From Isochrysis galbana (lineage: Eukaryota; Haptophyta; Isochrysidales; Isochrysidaceae): a stretch of 64,000 nucleotides of DNA. Shown one piece after another: positions 43,578 through 61,150 of this stretch. The stretch is taken from assembly GCA_018136815.1 (NCBI GenBank), contig CM030936.1:4844707-4908706 (forward strand). The letters are read 5' to 3'. The notes below the pieces were generated by a model. It worked only from the letters and a program-made list of their open reading frames with translations. It was not told the DNA's origin and searched no databases. Made by a program: the position numbers and the translations under genes. How positions within the stretch are numbered: the first letter of the stretch is position 1; every line of letters begins with the position of its first letter.

Positions 43578-43700
43578 GGTAAGTTGCTATAGGTAAGTTG
43601 CTCGAGTTGCTCAATGTTGCTTGTGGCCCTTAAAGTTGCTCAAAAGTTGCTCGCCCTCTCAATCTCAATTACCCCAAAGTTGCTCAAAAAGTTGCCGGCA
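43578..43700. repeat. AGTTGCTC short-motif cluster 2
   Basis: About seven AGTTGCT(C) copies, directly abutting the reversed LINE 5' fragment (43700-43860). Confidence 0.75.
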
Positions 43701-43862
43701 ATTCTTGTCAGGCCCTACGCAACAGGGCTTTCTGACGAGGCCCGCCTCGGGCAGCGTGGGGCGTCCCAGGTTGGGCGCAGTGGCGAGGGTCGCCTGAGGC
43801 TCGGGAGCGGTCGCGGCACGCTCCATAGTTCAAACTACTACTATCATAATAGTTTTGACCTA
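43700..43862 (-). mobile_element. LINE 5'-end fragment, reversed
   Basis: Reverse complement of the MERAATA start block and its preceding hairpin (here AAACTATTATGATAGTAGTAGTTT). Covers about the first 40 codons, then diverges. Confidence 0.6.
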
Positions 43863-44014
43863 GCCTCTAGCATCTCAAACAATACGTGTGTACCGAGTGC
43901 ACCGAAAACTAGCAGCCTGCGACGCACATTGTGAAGCACTCAGCTAGGGCCCACGTCATTGCACCCGGATGGCGCAGTGGCTTCTAGGCGAAAAATGATG
44001 GAAGCTCCTCGCGA

Positions 44015-47000
44015 TCATTTGGTCTCAGTAGGATTTGCACCCTGGGGCGGTGTCATCGACGCGCTTGCGGACGTGGGGGCACCCGAGCAAATGTGCAGTT
44101 GCGCCTTGGGGAAAACGAGAAAACTTAGGGAAAGGGGAGGCAACTTGAAGATCCCATGAGTGTTGTGGGCTTGTGTGGCCGACACCACGCGTGGCACCAG
44201 CAATGGCAAGGTCCCGGCTGTGCCTCTGTCCTCCGCGCGCAAGAGCTTCCCGTTCAGCCGGATCCTATGGGAGTGCAAGGAGATGGGGGGGGCCCCGTCC
44301 GACGAAAGCACGTACTCTAATCGTAGATGACGGGACACATCGCGTGCCTCCTGTTTGCCATCGCTAAATGTGGCATACGGCTGGCGACGGAAGCAACGCG
44401 CAAGAGGCCCCAAGACGTCTCGTCTTGAGCGACGTGCACGGGGAGCCGGAGAATCTCGCGCGGGAGCGCTGTCATCAGTGGCCACGGAGCTCAATGGTGT
44501 GAAAGAGGGTAGAACGTCGACCTTGGAGATGTTTTCCACCTCGAACGCCGAGCAGTTGCGCGAGACTTCTGCAGAGTGCTCTGCGAAGGCCACGCAACGT
44601 GGATTTGCCGCGCATCGGACAGCACACGCCTCCCATGCAATTCTGTAAGAATCATCGCGGGCAACGAGGGCAGCCGCCGCCGCAGATGGCCGAGCAGGCC
44701 GAATCAGCCGCGGCTCGCCAAACTCGGCGACGAGATCATCGCAAGAAGTTTCCTTGTGGAAGGATGCCACTAGATTTGAGACGTCCAAGTGGATCGAGCT
44801 CCTTCCGAGATTCATGAGAACTACTGTAACCGCTCCTGAAGACTCACCCAGCACAGTGGAATTTGCGTTTTCTGCAATGGTAGCTCCGTCGGTCGAAGTG
44901 CCTCCTTTTGCGGTGCATGCAGCGTATGCACGTATAGCAGGAGTCGATTGGTGGTGTTGAGACACCGTCCATGCGGACAGGATGCGGGTGCCCATCAGCC
45001 GGCGCCATAACACGAGTACGTAAAAGTCGGGCGACAAACCCCGAGTGGACGAGTCGTGCTTCTTCGAGCCACGATGTGAGCTTACTGCAGCGGTAACACT
45101 AGACGCGTTGCCTCCCGTGGAATTGCCTAGACTAACCAATGCATAGCTTCCACCTAGTAGCGTTTGCCTAGTGGACAACGGTCGGGGCACGTCAAGATCT
45201 AACGGGAAGTCACGGCAAAAAAGGGAATGCCTGCGGTCAACACAGCTATGAGACCGGGCGAAAGGCTGGATGAGTCGCGAACGATCGCACCTGCAGACCG
45301 CCCTGGCCCCATTCAAGGCTAGCACTCCAAGTGCATCGGCAAACCAAAATATCGAGAGAAAGGCATCCGTCGCCCCTGGAGCTCCAGAGTTGAAAGCGCC
45401 GCCCATCTCACTCACCCAGAAAGCAGCAGGCCTTCCGCGATTGGACAGCGCAAGGCGCCGAGCGAGCGCCACTGATGTCGAGGTCTTGTCCAGGAAATCG
45501 GGACGAAGCTGTGGATCATGTGATGGCAAAGAGGTTAGCGGAGGGCAACGTAGTCAAACGAGGCATGGGGGACAACGGCTGTCTATCTTGAAGAGAAGGC
45601 TTCTGAAGAACGGCGCGTCAGAGATTGGGCGCATGTGGCAGAGTCAAATGGCCGCCTCACCATCTTGTCTCTGAGCTGATCGAGAGGAATGCTCCCGGCG
45701 CCTAGGGGATACATATGAGTGCCAATGCCACCCTGCGTCTTATCACTCAGCCAAGGAGCCCCGCGCAATAAGGACGACATCCATCGGCCATCAGACGGGT
45801 CAAACTGCACATTCGGCGCCAGGACTTTTGGGTGTTGCCACGAGCCCTCTCTAATCGGTGGCCACAGCTCCTCCACGATGTTCTTCATCACACGCAGACC
45901 ATCCAAATATTCCGGCGGGCTCATTCTCGCCTCGATAGCTCGAGATCCGCCGAGCTCGTTGCCATAGGCCAGCGCAGCAATCGGATCATGACGCGAGGCT
46001 GCTCGCTTGAGGAATGCCCGGGCATTCGAGCTATCCCACGCCCCTGCCGAGTAGTTGGTGCAGCAGGGTGGAGCAGGACGAGCCGTGCGGCAAGACACGG
46101 GCGAAGAGCACTCGGTTCGCGTGCGACCACGCAACGCATTGACACTGAAGACGATCTCACACCCGACAGCCCGGCAGAACGCCATGAGCTGGTCCCATCT
46201 GTGGAGTGAAAGGCACCCACCGGTGAATCCCGATCGTAAGGTATCATCCTGGTGGAAGCCGCCACAACTTGAATGCGTACTAGCGACTGCCGAGCGTTGC
46301 TCTCCCTTGGTTGCACCAACGCTGCCGTTGTCGTCCTCGTAGCTTTGTCTGAAGCTTGATCCATCTGCGCGGTGCGATGACTCGCCCGGCAACTCTTCCT
46401 CGTAAACAACCTGATCAGCAAGAGAACCTCCAAGGCGAAGAAGGAAGGGTGCGAGAGCAGATGCAGCAGATCGAAGTAGGGGGTCGTCAAGGTTAGCCTC
46501 TAAGAGAGAGGATCCACCCCAAGGGCATCGCCCATAGTCGCATTTCTCGGCAGGCCACCAATCTAGAGTGGCGCAGACAAAGCGACGCGGAACAGTAGCG
46601 CCAGCACGATGGCTCACGATCAGTTTGGCGTCGATGGAAGGCGAGGGCACAGAAGTTGAAGAAGCTGAATGAATAGGCTTGGGCGAGCCATCAAGCAAAG
46701 GTGATGCGTCTGCATCGGCTGCGGGCTCCTTGTGTTGTGCTGTCTGGAAGGTCACGTGCGTAGGGCGCCAGCGCTTCTCCCTTTGGGCGTCGGTGGCGTC
46801 CGTAGGCTCTTGGGCCTCCGGCTCATCGGCAAAGTCCCCTTGCGACGCGGCAGCAGTTGCCCTGCGTCTCTCTCCACGAGGCGGCAACAGATCTTGACTT
46901 GCAGTGGCATCTCCTGCTGAATGCGCACGGTCTGGCGCCACGTCTGTAGCGCTTACAGTGTCTCCGTCACTCGCATCATTGGCGGCAGCCAATACGCCCT

Positions 47001-47415
47001 GAACTCCTCGCATCTGACCAGCGCTGCCTCCGCGGTGGTCTTCGCCATTCCTCAGGTAGCCCACGTCCATCTCGGTTGCCACCCTGCTCTCTCGCTCTCT
47101 CTTGAGGGGCAAATGCTCGCCATGCAGCTGCACGCGCCATGGCTGCTCGTGATGCACCGCACGCTCCCTCTGGCGCCCGCCGCTGGCGCGCGCTAACCGC
47201 CGCTCTCTCCCCTCCCTCTTCTCTCCTCGGCTCACGAGAGAGAGAGAGCCAAGTAGAATGGCGCTCGAGAGGAGCAGCGCGAGCGCGATGAGCGTGGCGT
47301 GTGCAGACAGGCGATAGCCGGTCCGTCGCTGAGCGCGCCGCCGGCCAGACAGCCCGGGCGCCTCCCAGAGGGAGGGGGAGCGCGGGCAGGAGGGAAGTGA
47401 GACGGAGCGAGTCAT
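44015..47415 (-). CDS. GH79 heparanase-like glycoside hydrolase, membrane-anchored
   Basis: Two exons, 47415-45661 and 45508-44015 (152-bp GTGAGG...CACAG intron), phase 0, total 1082 residues. A hydrophobic segment near residues 38-62 (ATLIALALLLSSAILLGSLS) looks like a signal anchor, followed by a disordered region. The GH79 barrel starts about 270 with FVCATLDWWPAEKCDYGRC and LRLGGSLADQVVYE. The proton donor Glu is in AYGNELGG (about 487); the nucleophile Glu is probably in FWVSEMGGAFNSG (about 619). The C-terminal sandwich shows IRLNGKLLRAEDRG and PPLSLSFLVFPKAQ. A Cys-rich insertion (about 866-908; cysteines near 880, 884, 890, 904) looks PAN/Apple-like. Family members cleave glucuronide linkages in extracellular glycans; the substrate here is unknown. 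Confidence 0.85.
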
Positions 47416-48286
47416 CCTCTGCGCTCCATCGCGCGCCGTTCACACAGCTGGAGGAGCTCATCGCGAAACATCTACTCGTAGACAAGAGTAGAGGTTTCAG
47501 AGTTTTCTTGTTGTCCTCGCTTAATCTTAATCCTAGTGCTGAGGGACTGAGGGACCGTGCCTCATCAGCAACGGAGCCCCTCCCCCGCGATGGGGGTATG
47601 CGCGGTTGGTGCATGGCTCGTCTGGTGTATGTGGCTAGTGATGCTAGCCAACAAGACCTCTTACAAGACTACAGTTTCTAACGTCGTACCCCCGCCGAAA
47701 GACCATTCCACAACTTCCAACGGCCAATGACGAACGACTTGTGACTTGTTGCCAACTTCTGCTTCTGCAACACCAGTGCGCTCGACGGCTCGACGGCGCC
47801 GTTCATGGGTGTAACAACAACAACAACTGAATATTGGTGCCTCTACTGCCACTAGCCACGCACCAACACTAGGCCGGTCACCGGTCACTCACGCTTTTTA
47901 ACAACTATTTTCCATCCCTCCTGGGTGTCCAAGGATTCCCCAGGGACCCCCCTTACCTGCCCCCCCCCCCCCCCCCGCGAACCCCCTCTACCCCACGAAA
48001 ATCCATGGCGTCGGTGAGTGACTCCCCCCGTCTTGTCCGGCCCATGGAGGTCTATTTTGGGAGAATGGGAGGATTGCGGATTGCGCGCGTGAGGGAATCA
48101 AAGCAGTGAATGTCGGGCGAATCCCCATAAGAAACGCGGAGGTTCCGAGTCGGCCGATTGCCGGCTGTCGGCCTCACAATGGCTGCCAGCTGGGGAGGAG
48201 CCCAAGCTCAAGCTCAAGCGCCTCGCGAGGGATGTGTAAGACCCGTAACAGGTTTGATTTGAGCAATCTGGATATCTGGTTGGAGT
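47416..48286. other. Intergenic with dispersed repeat
   Basis: 47877-48200 is the inverted partner of the 11.94-12.26 kb repeat. 48270-48325 contains GGATATCTGG...GGTATCCAGATAGTATCCGGATACC, palindromic blocks like hAT subterminal repeats. No gene seen. Confidence 0.5.
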
Positions 48287-49276
48287 TCAGATTTGGTATC
48301 CAGATAGTATCCGGATACCGTCCAACACCATACTCTCAAACCAGTGCTTTACCCTCAGCTCTCCGAGTGCGGACATCTTCAGGATGTGAGCACCGACATT
48401 GCGCCGATTAGGCGGCCTCCATGCCTCGCGCGTGAGCTTGGCGATGAAGTCATTGAAAGGCACATCCATCTCTGGAAGACTAAGCGGTCGGGCGGACTTC
48501 ACAAGCCATCGTGCGCAAGCCATGTCCACCTCCTCCTTGCGCTTCGGCCCAAAGGGGACGGCTTTGATGGTCTTTTGCATCGCGTCCTCCATCGAGACGC
48601 CGGCGTCTTGTGCATCCGCGTCGAGATATCCCTTGAGTAATTGGTAGGCGCGTTTGTGCTTGCCCTGGTGGTGGTTCCACAGAGGAGTTGGTCCCATCTT
48701 CGCCCCGATGACCGCGCCGCACTGGACCTTCTTGTCTGACGCAGCCTCCTTGACCATTTCCAGGCAGATGAAGTACTTGTCCTGCGTGGGGTGTGCCTTG
48801 TAGCAGCGCCAAATTGGCGCCTTCTTGCGACCATCAAGGGGCTCTTCGACCGACGATACCTCCGAGACAACATCAGTGTCAGTGTTGCTGGTTGCGCTGT
48901 CGCTCGCCGTCCACGTTCTGCTGGAAGGTAGCAGCAATGCCGCCCCAGAGGACAACGTCGATATATTTGACACCGACGGCACGATTGCACCCGCAAGAGT
49001 TGGCTGCGTCAATCGTCCAGCTTTTGCTGCCGCCCGCTTTGCCGCAATGTTGGCAGCGAAGGCCTCGTTCTCGCTCTTCTGCTGGGCTTCGAAGGTCGAG
49101 ATGTCGGGCTCCATCCCGGCGAGGTGTGCCAGGGGCTCCCAAGTGTCATGCTTGGACTCGAAGCCCCTCCACCTGATGAGGTACTGAACCTCGCCTTGCC
49201 GCAAGCGCTTGGCCACAATGTGGTCGACCTCGTACAAGGTGTCGTCCTCCGCCTCCGCCACTCGTTTGCGCCCCAT
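48287..49276 (-). CDS. Chromodomain-BED-hAT N-terminal protein
   Basis: From the ATG at 49276, 329 residues (in-frame ATGs at 49330 and 49390 lie in or next to poly-G). A chromodomain opens the protein: LYEVDHIVAKRLRQGEVQYL followed by IRWRGFESKHDTWEPLAHL, with the aromatic cage positions Y, W and W. A Ser/Thr-rich linker follows. Next is a BED-like finger (CGAVIGAKMGPTPLWNHHQGKH) and a segment typical of hAT transposases after the BED finger (CARWLVKSARPLSLPEMDVP; FNDFIAKLTREAWRPPNRRN). The RNase-H core and dimerisation domain are missing; the frame ends in palindromic repeat sequence at 48287. It could be a truncated transposase that gained a chromodomain for targeting, or a host gene derived from one. 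Confidence 0.75.
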   Translation of the reverse strand: MGRKRVAEAEDDTLYEVDHIVAKRLRQGEVQYLIRWRGFESKHDTWEPLAHLAGMEPDISTFEAQQKSENEAFAANIAAKRAAAKAGRLTQPTLAGAIVPSVSNISTLSSGAALLLPSSRTWTASDSATSNTDTDVVSEVSSVEEPLDGRKKAPIWRCYKAHPTQDKYFICLEMVKEAASDKKVQCGAVIGAKMGPTPLWNHHQGKHKRAYQLLKGYLDADAQDAGVSMEDAMQKTIKAVPFGPKRKEEVDMACARWLVKSARPLSLPEMDVPFNDFIAKLTREAWRPPNRRNVGAHILKMSALGELRVKHWFESMVLDGIRILSGYQI

Positions 49277-50280
49277 CTTGGGCTTGGGAAGCCCGCCCCC
49301 GCTTTTTCGCGCCAGCGCGCCAGCCCACATAAAGATGAAGGAACGAGAGAGGAAAATTAAAGGGGGGGGGGGGGGGGGGTCGTTTTGCAAGTAGAGTTCG
49401 CAAGAGGGGGAGGGGGGAGAGAGGGGGAGAGGGGGGGGGGGGAAAGGGGGGGGAAGGGGGGGGGGGGGGGAGGGACGTTCACGAGACCTTTTTTGTCGTC
49501 GCGCCTATTATGTAGATAATACTGATAATACTATTAATAGGGTTGACTGGAGCACTATTAGTATCTATCTAGATAGCCGAAGAGCACTATTAGTATCTAT
49601 CTAGATAGCCGAAGCGCCCTGTTACCTAATATCTAGATAGCTCCAAACCAAACCTATTCACAGCCTTAGCTCCCAGGCCCCTGCAGGCCTCCTGGGGACC
49701 TGAAGAGGGGCCGCAGGCGCGCGCCATGGGCCAGAGCCGCAGGGAAGAGAGGAGGAAGAGGGAAGAGGGAGGGGAGGGGGGAGTGGCAGCTCTCCCCTCC
49801 GGCGTTTACGTGTCTTCTCACCCCGTTTGGGTAAGAGAAGACGGGGGCACCAGAACCAGGAGGGAAGGGCCGCGGCTCGCCGCGGCCACTCGCCTCGGCG
49901 AGAGAGATTGGCGCTTCTGGGCTCCCATTCACCATTCACGAGTGCCCCCCCCCCCCCCTGCGTTGTTTTTACCCGAAAGGGGTTTTCCCCCAGCGTGGAC
50001 TCGAGGAGAGGACGTGCTGGGGTGTGCGGGGTCGGTGCGTGCACTGGGGGGAGGACAAATATCGAGGGGAGGGGGCAGGGACAGTGACCCCTCCCCGCGG
50101 TAGCACTCGGACACCTGGCTCGTCAGGCATGGCGGGATTCCGGGACGGAAAAGTTGTGTCCAATTAGCTAGTGGGGTTGGCTAGGATATAACATTAATTG
50201 TTTTAATTTTAATTTTCATCGCCCATCGCCCCGAAGAAAGACACTGTCTCTGTTTTTCACATGTAGGTTACTTACTACAT
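49277..50280. other. Low-complexity intergenic region
   Basis: G-runs and GGGGAGAG repeats (49360-49475) lie upstream of the chromodomain gene, giving it a C/T-rich sense leader. 49551-49614 has two perfect 32-bp tandem copies of AGCACTATTAGTATCTATCT...; 49930-49960 has a C-run. No gene. Confidence 0.6.
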
Positions 50281-50399
50281 CGTGCCACAACAACAAAACT
50301 CTGAGGCCCACACAGTTTTTCGTCACGTTGAGGAGGAGAGTCCACTCATATCACTGTGGCCGCCCGCGCGCGCGCGCCTCTCCCGCGCAGCACACGCTC

Positions 50400-57285
<6,886 letters not shown>

Positions 57286-58061
57286 GAACCTCGGCGGCAT
57301 TATTCTCAGAGTCAAATGACCCTCTTGTTCACGATGGTTGCTTGTGACGCGCAACATAGCGCAAGCCCCGGCGCAGTCGTGCCTGTCGTGCCGCCTCGCT
57401 AGTCCTTTCGCAATAGTGCACCGTTGCTTTTGAGAATCGACAGCATGGCGTGGGTTTCACTTGGCTTTCAATTTGGACTCACTTGGCTTTGCGTGCGTCT
57501 GAGTCGCCTCCACGCATATCCTCGCTGCGGCTGCTTTTGAAAGGCTTTTGTTTGCCCAGGTTCTCTGTTTCGGGAACGTTACCGGTTGAGGGAATGCAGC
57601 TCGTAATACTAAAATAAAACAGCAAATTGGATAAAGGATAAAGGGGCGTCTTATTCAACCTACTTTAATAAGTGGAGGTCAACTACTTTTATTAGTAGGA
57701 GGCCAATGAAGGCCTCGCGCCCCACGATCGAAGCTCGAAGCCACGTGGGGCTGCAGAGGAGGACAGGATTCAGGAAAAAGGAGCGCATCTAAAACAAACG
57801 CGCCTGCGTTTACGCGGGGCGCAGCATCCAAGGTCGATCGAACGCAACGAGCGCGAAGGAAGCGATGCTGCATGGCATCGAAGAGTGCAAGGAATCGTCG
57901 TGAAATAAAGCACACGAAACATTTGCAAGAGATCGATTCCTCTATTGGATGCTACTCTACAAGAAGACGCGATCATCTCGCCAGCATTCTCCGGCACTTC
58001 TTTCCGCATCCTCTGAAGCAATCGATGTGTCGCTATTACAGCCGTCGATTATCAATAATTG
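57286..58061. other. Intergenic, no supported gene
   Basis: 3' flank of the Prp22 gene; ACTTTTATTAGTAGGAGG-type short repeats near 57650-57700. No gene seen. Confidence 0.5.
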
Positions 58062-58322
58062 TACATAAGGTCAGCAGTCAAAAACTATTGTTATAGTTTG
58101 AACTATGGAGCGTGCCGCGACCGCTCCCGAGCCCCAGGCGACCCTCGCCACCGCGCCCCACCTGGGACCAAAGATGTCTCGTCAGCTTGCGAGCTCTCAT
58201 GGATTTGGAGCTCGCACCGATATCAGTACTCATATCAGCTCGCAAGCCTCAAAAACAAAACTCCAACTCCCCTCTCTATGCGAAGCCTCAAAAACAAAAC
58301 TCCTCACCTCCACACTCCACAT

Positions 58323-58885
58323 TCAGGCCTCGTCATCGCTCTCGTCAGAGTCCTCTGGCTCGTCAGGAATCATTTCCAACTCCCAAGGCAGCACCTTGCT
58401 CTCCCACTCAGCAAGCTGGGATTCCATCAAGAGATTTGTGTGAGCTCGCACAAGCCTGTCCACCGTCCTTTGGCCGAGTCTATTGCGCTTCTTTGAGTGG
58501 ATCCAACCTTCAACAGACCAAGAATGCTCGCACCCTGATGCGGAGCAGTCCATCGAAAGCAGGCGCATCGCCGCCCAACGAAGATGTTTCCAAGGCGCGA
58601 GGTAGATCTTTGCCCATTTGTAGGACGCCATATTCTTGGCGTACGATGAGAAAGCACAATCATCGGTCAAGTCGTGTGTACCTACTGCAAGAGCCTCTTC
58701 AAAATCTGCAAGCTCAGCGAGCAGAACAGGTAACGGATGCTCATCGTTCGACATCTGGCGCAAAACCTGTTTCACCTCTTGCATCTCAGATGTGGAAAAG
58801 TCGCGCCGGCAAAATTCTGGCTCAAAGCGGTATGCCGCAGTCATTGCAGAAACATGGAAGTACTCCCATCGGGCCATGAATATGG
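58323..58885 (-). pseudogene. hAT transposase C-terminal fragment
   Basis: 185 residues starting MARWEYFHVSAMTAAYRFEP and including SASGCEHSWSVEGWIHSKKR, the dimerisation signature. It aligns end to end with the last quarter of the intact transposase at 4002-6131 but is clearly diverged, so it came from a different copy. The N-terminal three quarters are missing; upstream sequence is LINE endonuclease. Confidence 0.85.
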
Positions 58886-60045
58886 TGTGTATCTTGCGAC
58901 GAATTCTCTCTCGTCATTCTCTCTTCGTGTTTGAGGGCGTCGAAACTTTCCTTTGACGTCGGCCTGGACGTTCTCCGGATTGTGTCTATTTTGTCGTTGA
59001 GCTCCCTCATCCTATCCAGCTTCCTGGCGTTGGGCTCGTTGTCAATTAGCTCTATCCCTAGCAAAGCGAGCTCGTCGATTGCCTTGGCTATCTCCTGGTG
59101 TTCTTTACCTTGTCGCGTTGCCCATAGGAGGTATGTAGCTACTGCCCTTTTGGCATTGCCCCAGGCGTCGTCCACGTTTTCGTCCGGTATTTCCGGATTC
59201 ATGTGGTTCTTCCATAGATGTGCTACCACTCTCCGTACATCTTCCGAAGCGAATAGCTCATTGTCTATACGCACGTCGTACGTGCGGCCGGATTTGTATC
59301 CGACCATTTCAAAGGTGCCTACGACCGGTAGGTGGTCCGAGGCGCCCTTCCCTGTGAAGAGCGCCGGGTGTGGGCCTATCGTTTGCCAATTAATATTAGA
59401 GCACGCGATCGGCGTGTATATTCTGTCTATCCTTGTGTGGATGGTCCCCGAGAGCCTTGTGTAGCCCCCTTTGATGCTACCGTTCACTAAGTTGTACGCA
59501 TCTATCATCCCTAGCTCGTTCATAGTGGATCTTAGCTTGGGGCCATGGGCATTACCGTATCCCTCGTGGTCTTCTCTTTTTCTCGTATCCATCTCTACGT
59601 TTTCTACGCAATTGAAGTCGCCCCCCATAAGGGTATCGTATTCCTTCCCCACTGGGCTCGTTCTCAGCGCTTCTATTTGTGTGGCTCGTAGGTTTGGTAT
59701 GGCGCTTAGGTATATAGATATTAATTCCAATTCTTTAGAGTCTACTACGCATCTAGCTCGCAGGCATCTGCCTTCGATTAGCGTTTCCGCTGTGTCCGGT
59801 AACAATTTCACTCTTGGGGAGGAGTCACGTATTGCGATGCCTACCCCACTCGCCGGGTCTGAGGTACTGGCCGGCGCGTGCACCATTTGCCATCCTAGAG
59901 CCTTAGCGGTCATGCAGGTTCGGTGGTGCCTGCCGTCGGCGTAGGCGTGGAGCTCTTGGAGTAGTAAGATATCTACTCTCGCTTTTCTCGCTTGGGCGCC
60001 CGTTCCTTTGCCGCGCCGCGACCCATAAAAATTTGTTAAAAATTT
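58886..60045 (-). pseudogene. LINE ORF2 apurinic-type endonuclease fragment
   Basis: An open frame without a proper start (5' truncated at the insertion edge) reads VDILLLQELHAYADGRHH, then GGDFNCVENVEMD, RIDRIYTPIACSNINW and GKGASDHLPVVGTF. These are the metal-binding and catalytic blocks of the exonuclease-endonuclease-phosphatase fold that nicks target DNA in LINE transposition. The region after it (about 59250-58900) is a linker, and the frame breaks into hAT sequence at about 58886, before the reverse transcriptase would begin. Confidence 0.85.
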
Positions 60046-60081
60046 TACATAAGGTCAGCAGGTTGGCTCCAGTCGAGATCT

Positions 60082-60546
60082 TTACAACTCTACGCAGATT
60101 TCCTCAAGATGGCTGCGCATGAGCATGTTGCCGCGCCCGCGAAGCTTCACTAGCTCATACGCAGCTCTCTTTGCCTCAACACTCGGTAGCAGCATCGCGA
60201 TAGCCGCCCTTCGGTCCTCCGTCTCGTACATGGTCTCACCCGCCAGGAGTTGCAGCGCAGCGAGGGAAATGTCCTCCAAGGGTGGCTTGGGGCCGGGTCG
60301 CCTCGGTACAGCGAGTTTCACCGGCATCTTCCAGTCGTTGTCGGCTGCTCGCAGCAGATACCTCAAGTTCACGAGGATCGCGCTCTCATCCCGTTTGCAA
60401 TGATGCCACGCCACCTTGAGCACTTGATCCGCTTCGAATTCAGAGAGTAGTAGAGCGCTTCGAGCTGCGGGGAAGAGAAGGATAGCATCGATGGGACGCA
60501 TGTATTCCGGGGCCTTGACGATTTCGCGATTGTGATCGTCGACAAC
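60082..60546 (-). CDS. Unidentified protein, 3'-terminal exon
   Basis: An exon beginning after an AATAG acceptor at 60546 encodes VVDDHNREIVKAPEYMRPID... and ends at 60082, about 155 residues, soluble and rich in Ala/Leu helices. Composition is protein-like and unlike the repeats, but I recognise no family. Upstream exons were not found in 60547-61150; they may have been displaced by the LINE at 61.1-62.2 kb, or this may be a remnant. The chimeric retroposon inserted just downstream, in its presumed 3' UTR. Confidence 0.5.
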   Translation of the reverse strand, partial: VVDDHNREIVKAPEYMRPIDAILLFPAARSALLLSEFEADQVLKVAWHHCKRDESAILVNLRYLLRAADNDWKMPVKLAVPRRPGPKPPLEDISLAALQLLAGETMYETEDRRAAIAMLLPSVEAKRAAYELVKLRGRGNMLMRSHLEEICVEL

Positions 60547-61150
60547 CTATTGATGCAAAGGGCGAGGGTGGGGATGGAGCTGCAGGTTGACACAGGGCTG
60601 CTTTCATTTGGTGCGAGTATCGGAGGCGAGCAGGCTAAAGAGGTATTGAGTTAGACACAGGGAGCTCAAGCCTACGGAGCGTTGGCACATGGATGCTTCT
60701 GCTGGGCATCAAATGAGAGCGTCGCAGCACGTAGGCTCAGGCAAAGCGGACCCGGTGGCGGCGTACAGCGCCGCAAGTTGAAGCCCCTTTCAACCCCCTT
60801 CCCCTTCCCCAGTTCCCTCTTTAGCGGAGAAGCTGGTTCCGGGGAGGCCGTGCACGCTGCTTCGGCCGGGAGTCGGAGAGAAGGGGGCGCGAGACTGTGG
60901 CTTCTCCTTTGTTCTAACTTTGCTCGAGGTTCCCTCCCTTGCAGCTCATGTGATCATTCTCTGATTTATGTTGAGTTTTCTACTAAACAAGTTTTGCTAT
61001 CTGCTAAAAGATGTTTCGTATATCTAGACCTCTCGCCGCCTGCGATAGGTCTTCCGATATTTCCAAGTTGAAGTCTTTATCCACCCTGTAAAGAGGGCTT
61101 ATCATCTTCCGTATATGTTTGTTGCTCGGGGCGTGTAGCCCAATCTTCTC
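60547..61150. other. No supported gene
   Basis: Short overlapping frames only. Part of it may be the 3' untranslated end of the minus-strand LINE copy. Confidence 0.45.

Larger units (their letters stand above)
58078..60045 (+). mobile_element. Chimeric LINE/hAT insertion with 16-bp target duplication
   Basis: Flanked by perfect 16-bp repeats TACATAAGGTCAGCAG (58062-58077 and 60046-60061). In plus orientation it starts with the LINE 5' hairpin and MERAATA start block (58080-58165), then carries, in reverse orientation, a hAT transposase fragment and a LINE endonuclease, and ends in an A/T-rich tail (TTTGTTAAAAATTTT). Mixed orientation suggests template switching or twin priming during one LINE-mediated insertion. 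It sits 20 bp beyond the stop codon of the gene ending at 60082. Confidence 0.8.

Noticed and set aside
43960-44050. tRNA-like sequence (GGATGGCGCAGTGG...)
   Set aside because: No acceptor-stem pairing and no T-loop consensus; it lies at the 3' end of the GH79 gene.
58112-58879. 255-codon plus-strand frame
   Set aside because: It is antisense to the hAT transposase fragment, whose minus-strand frame aligns with the intact transposase.
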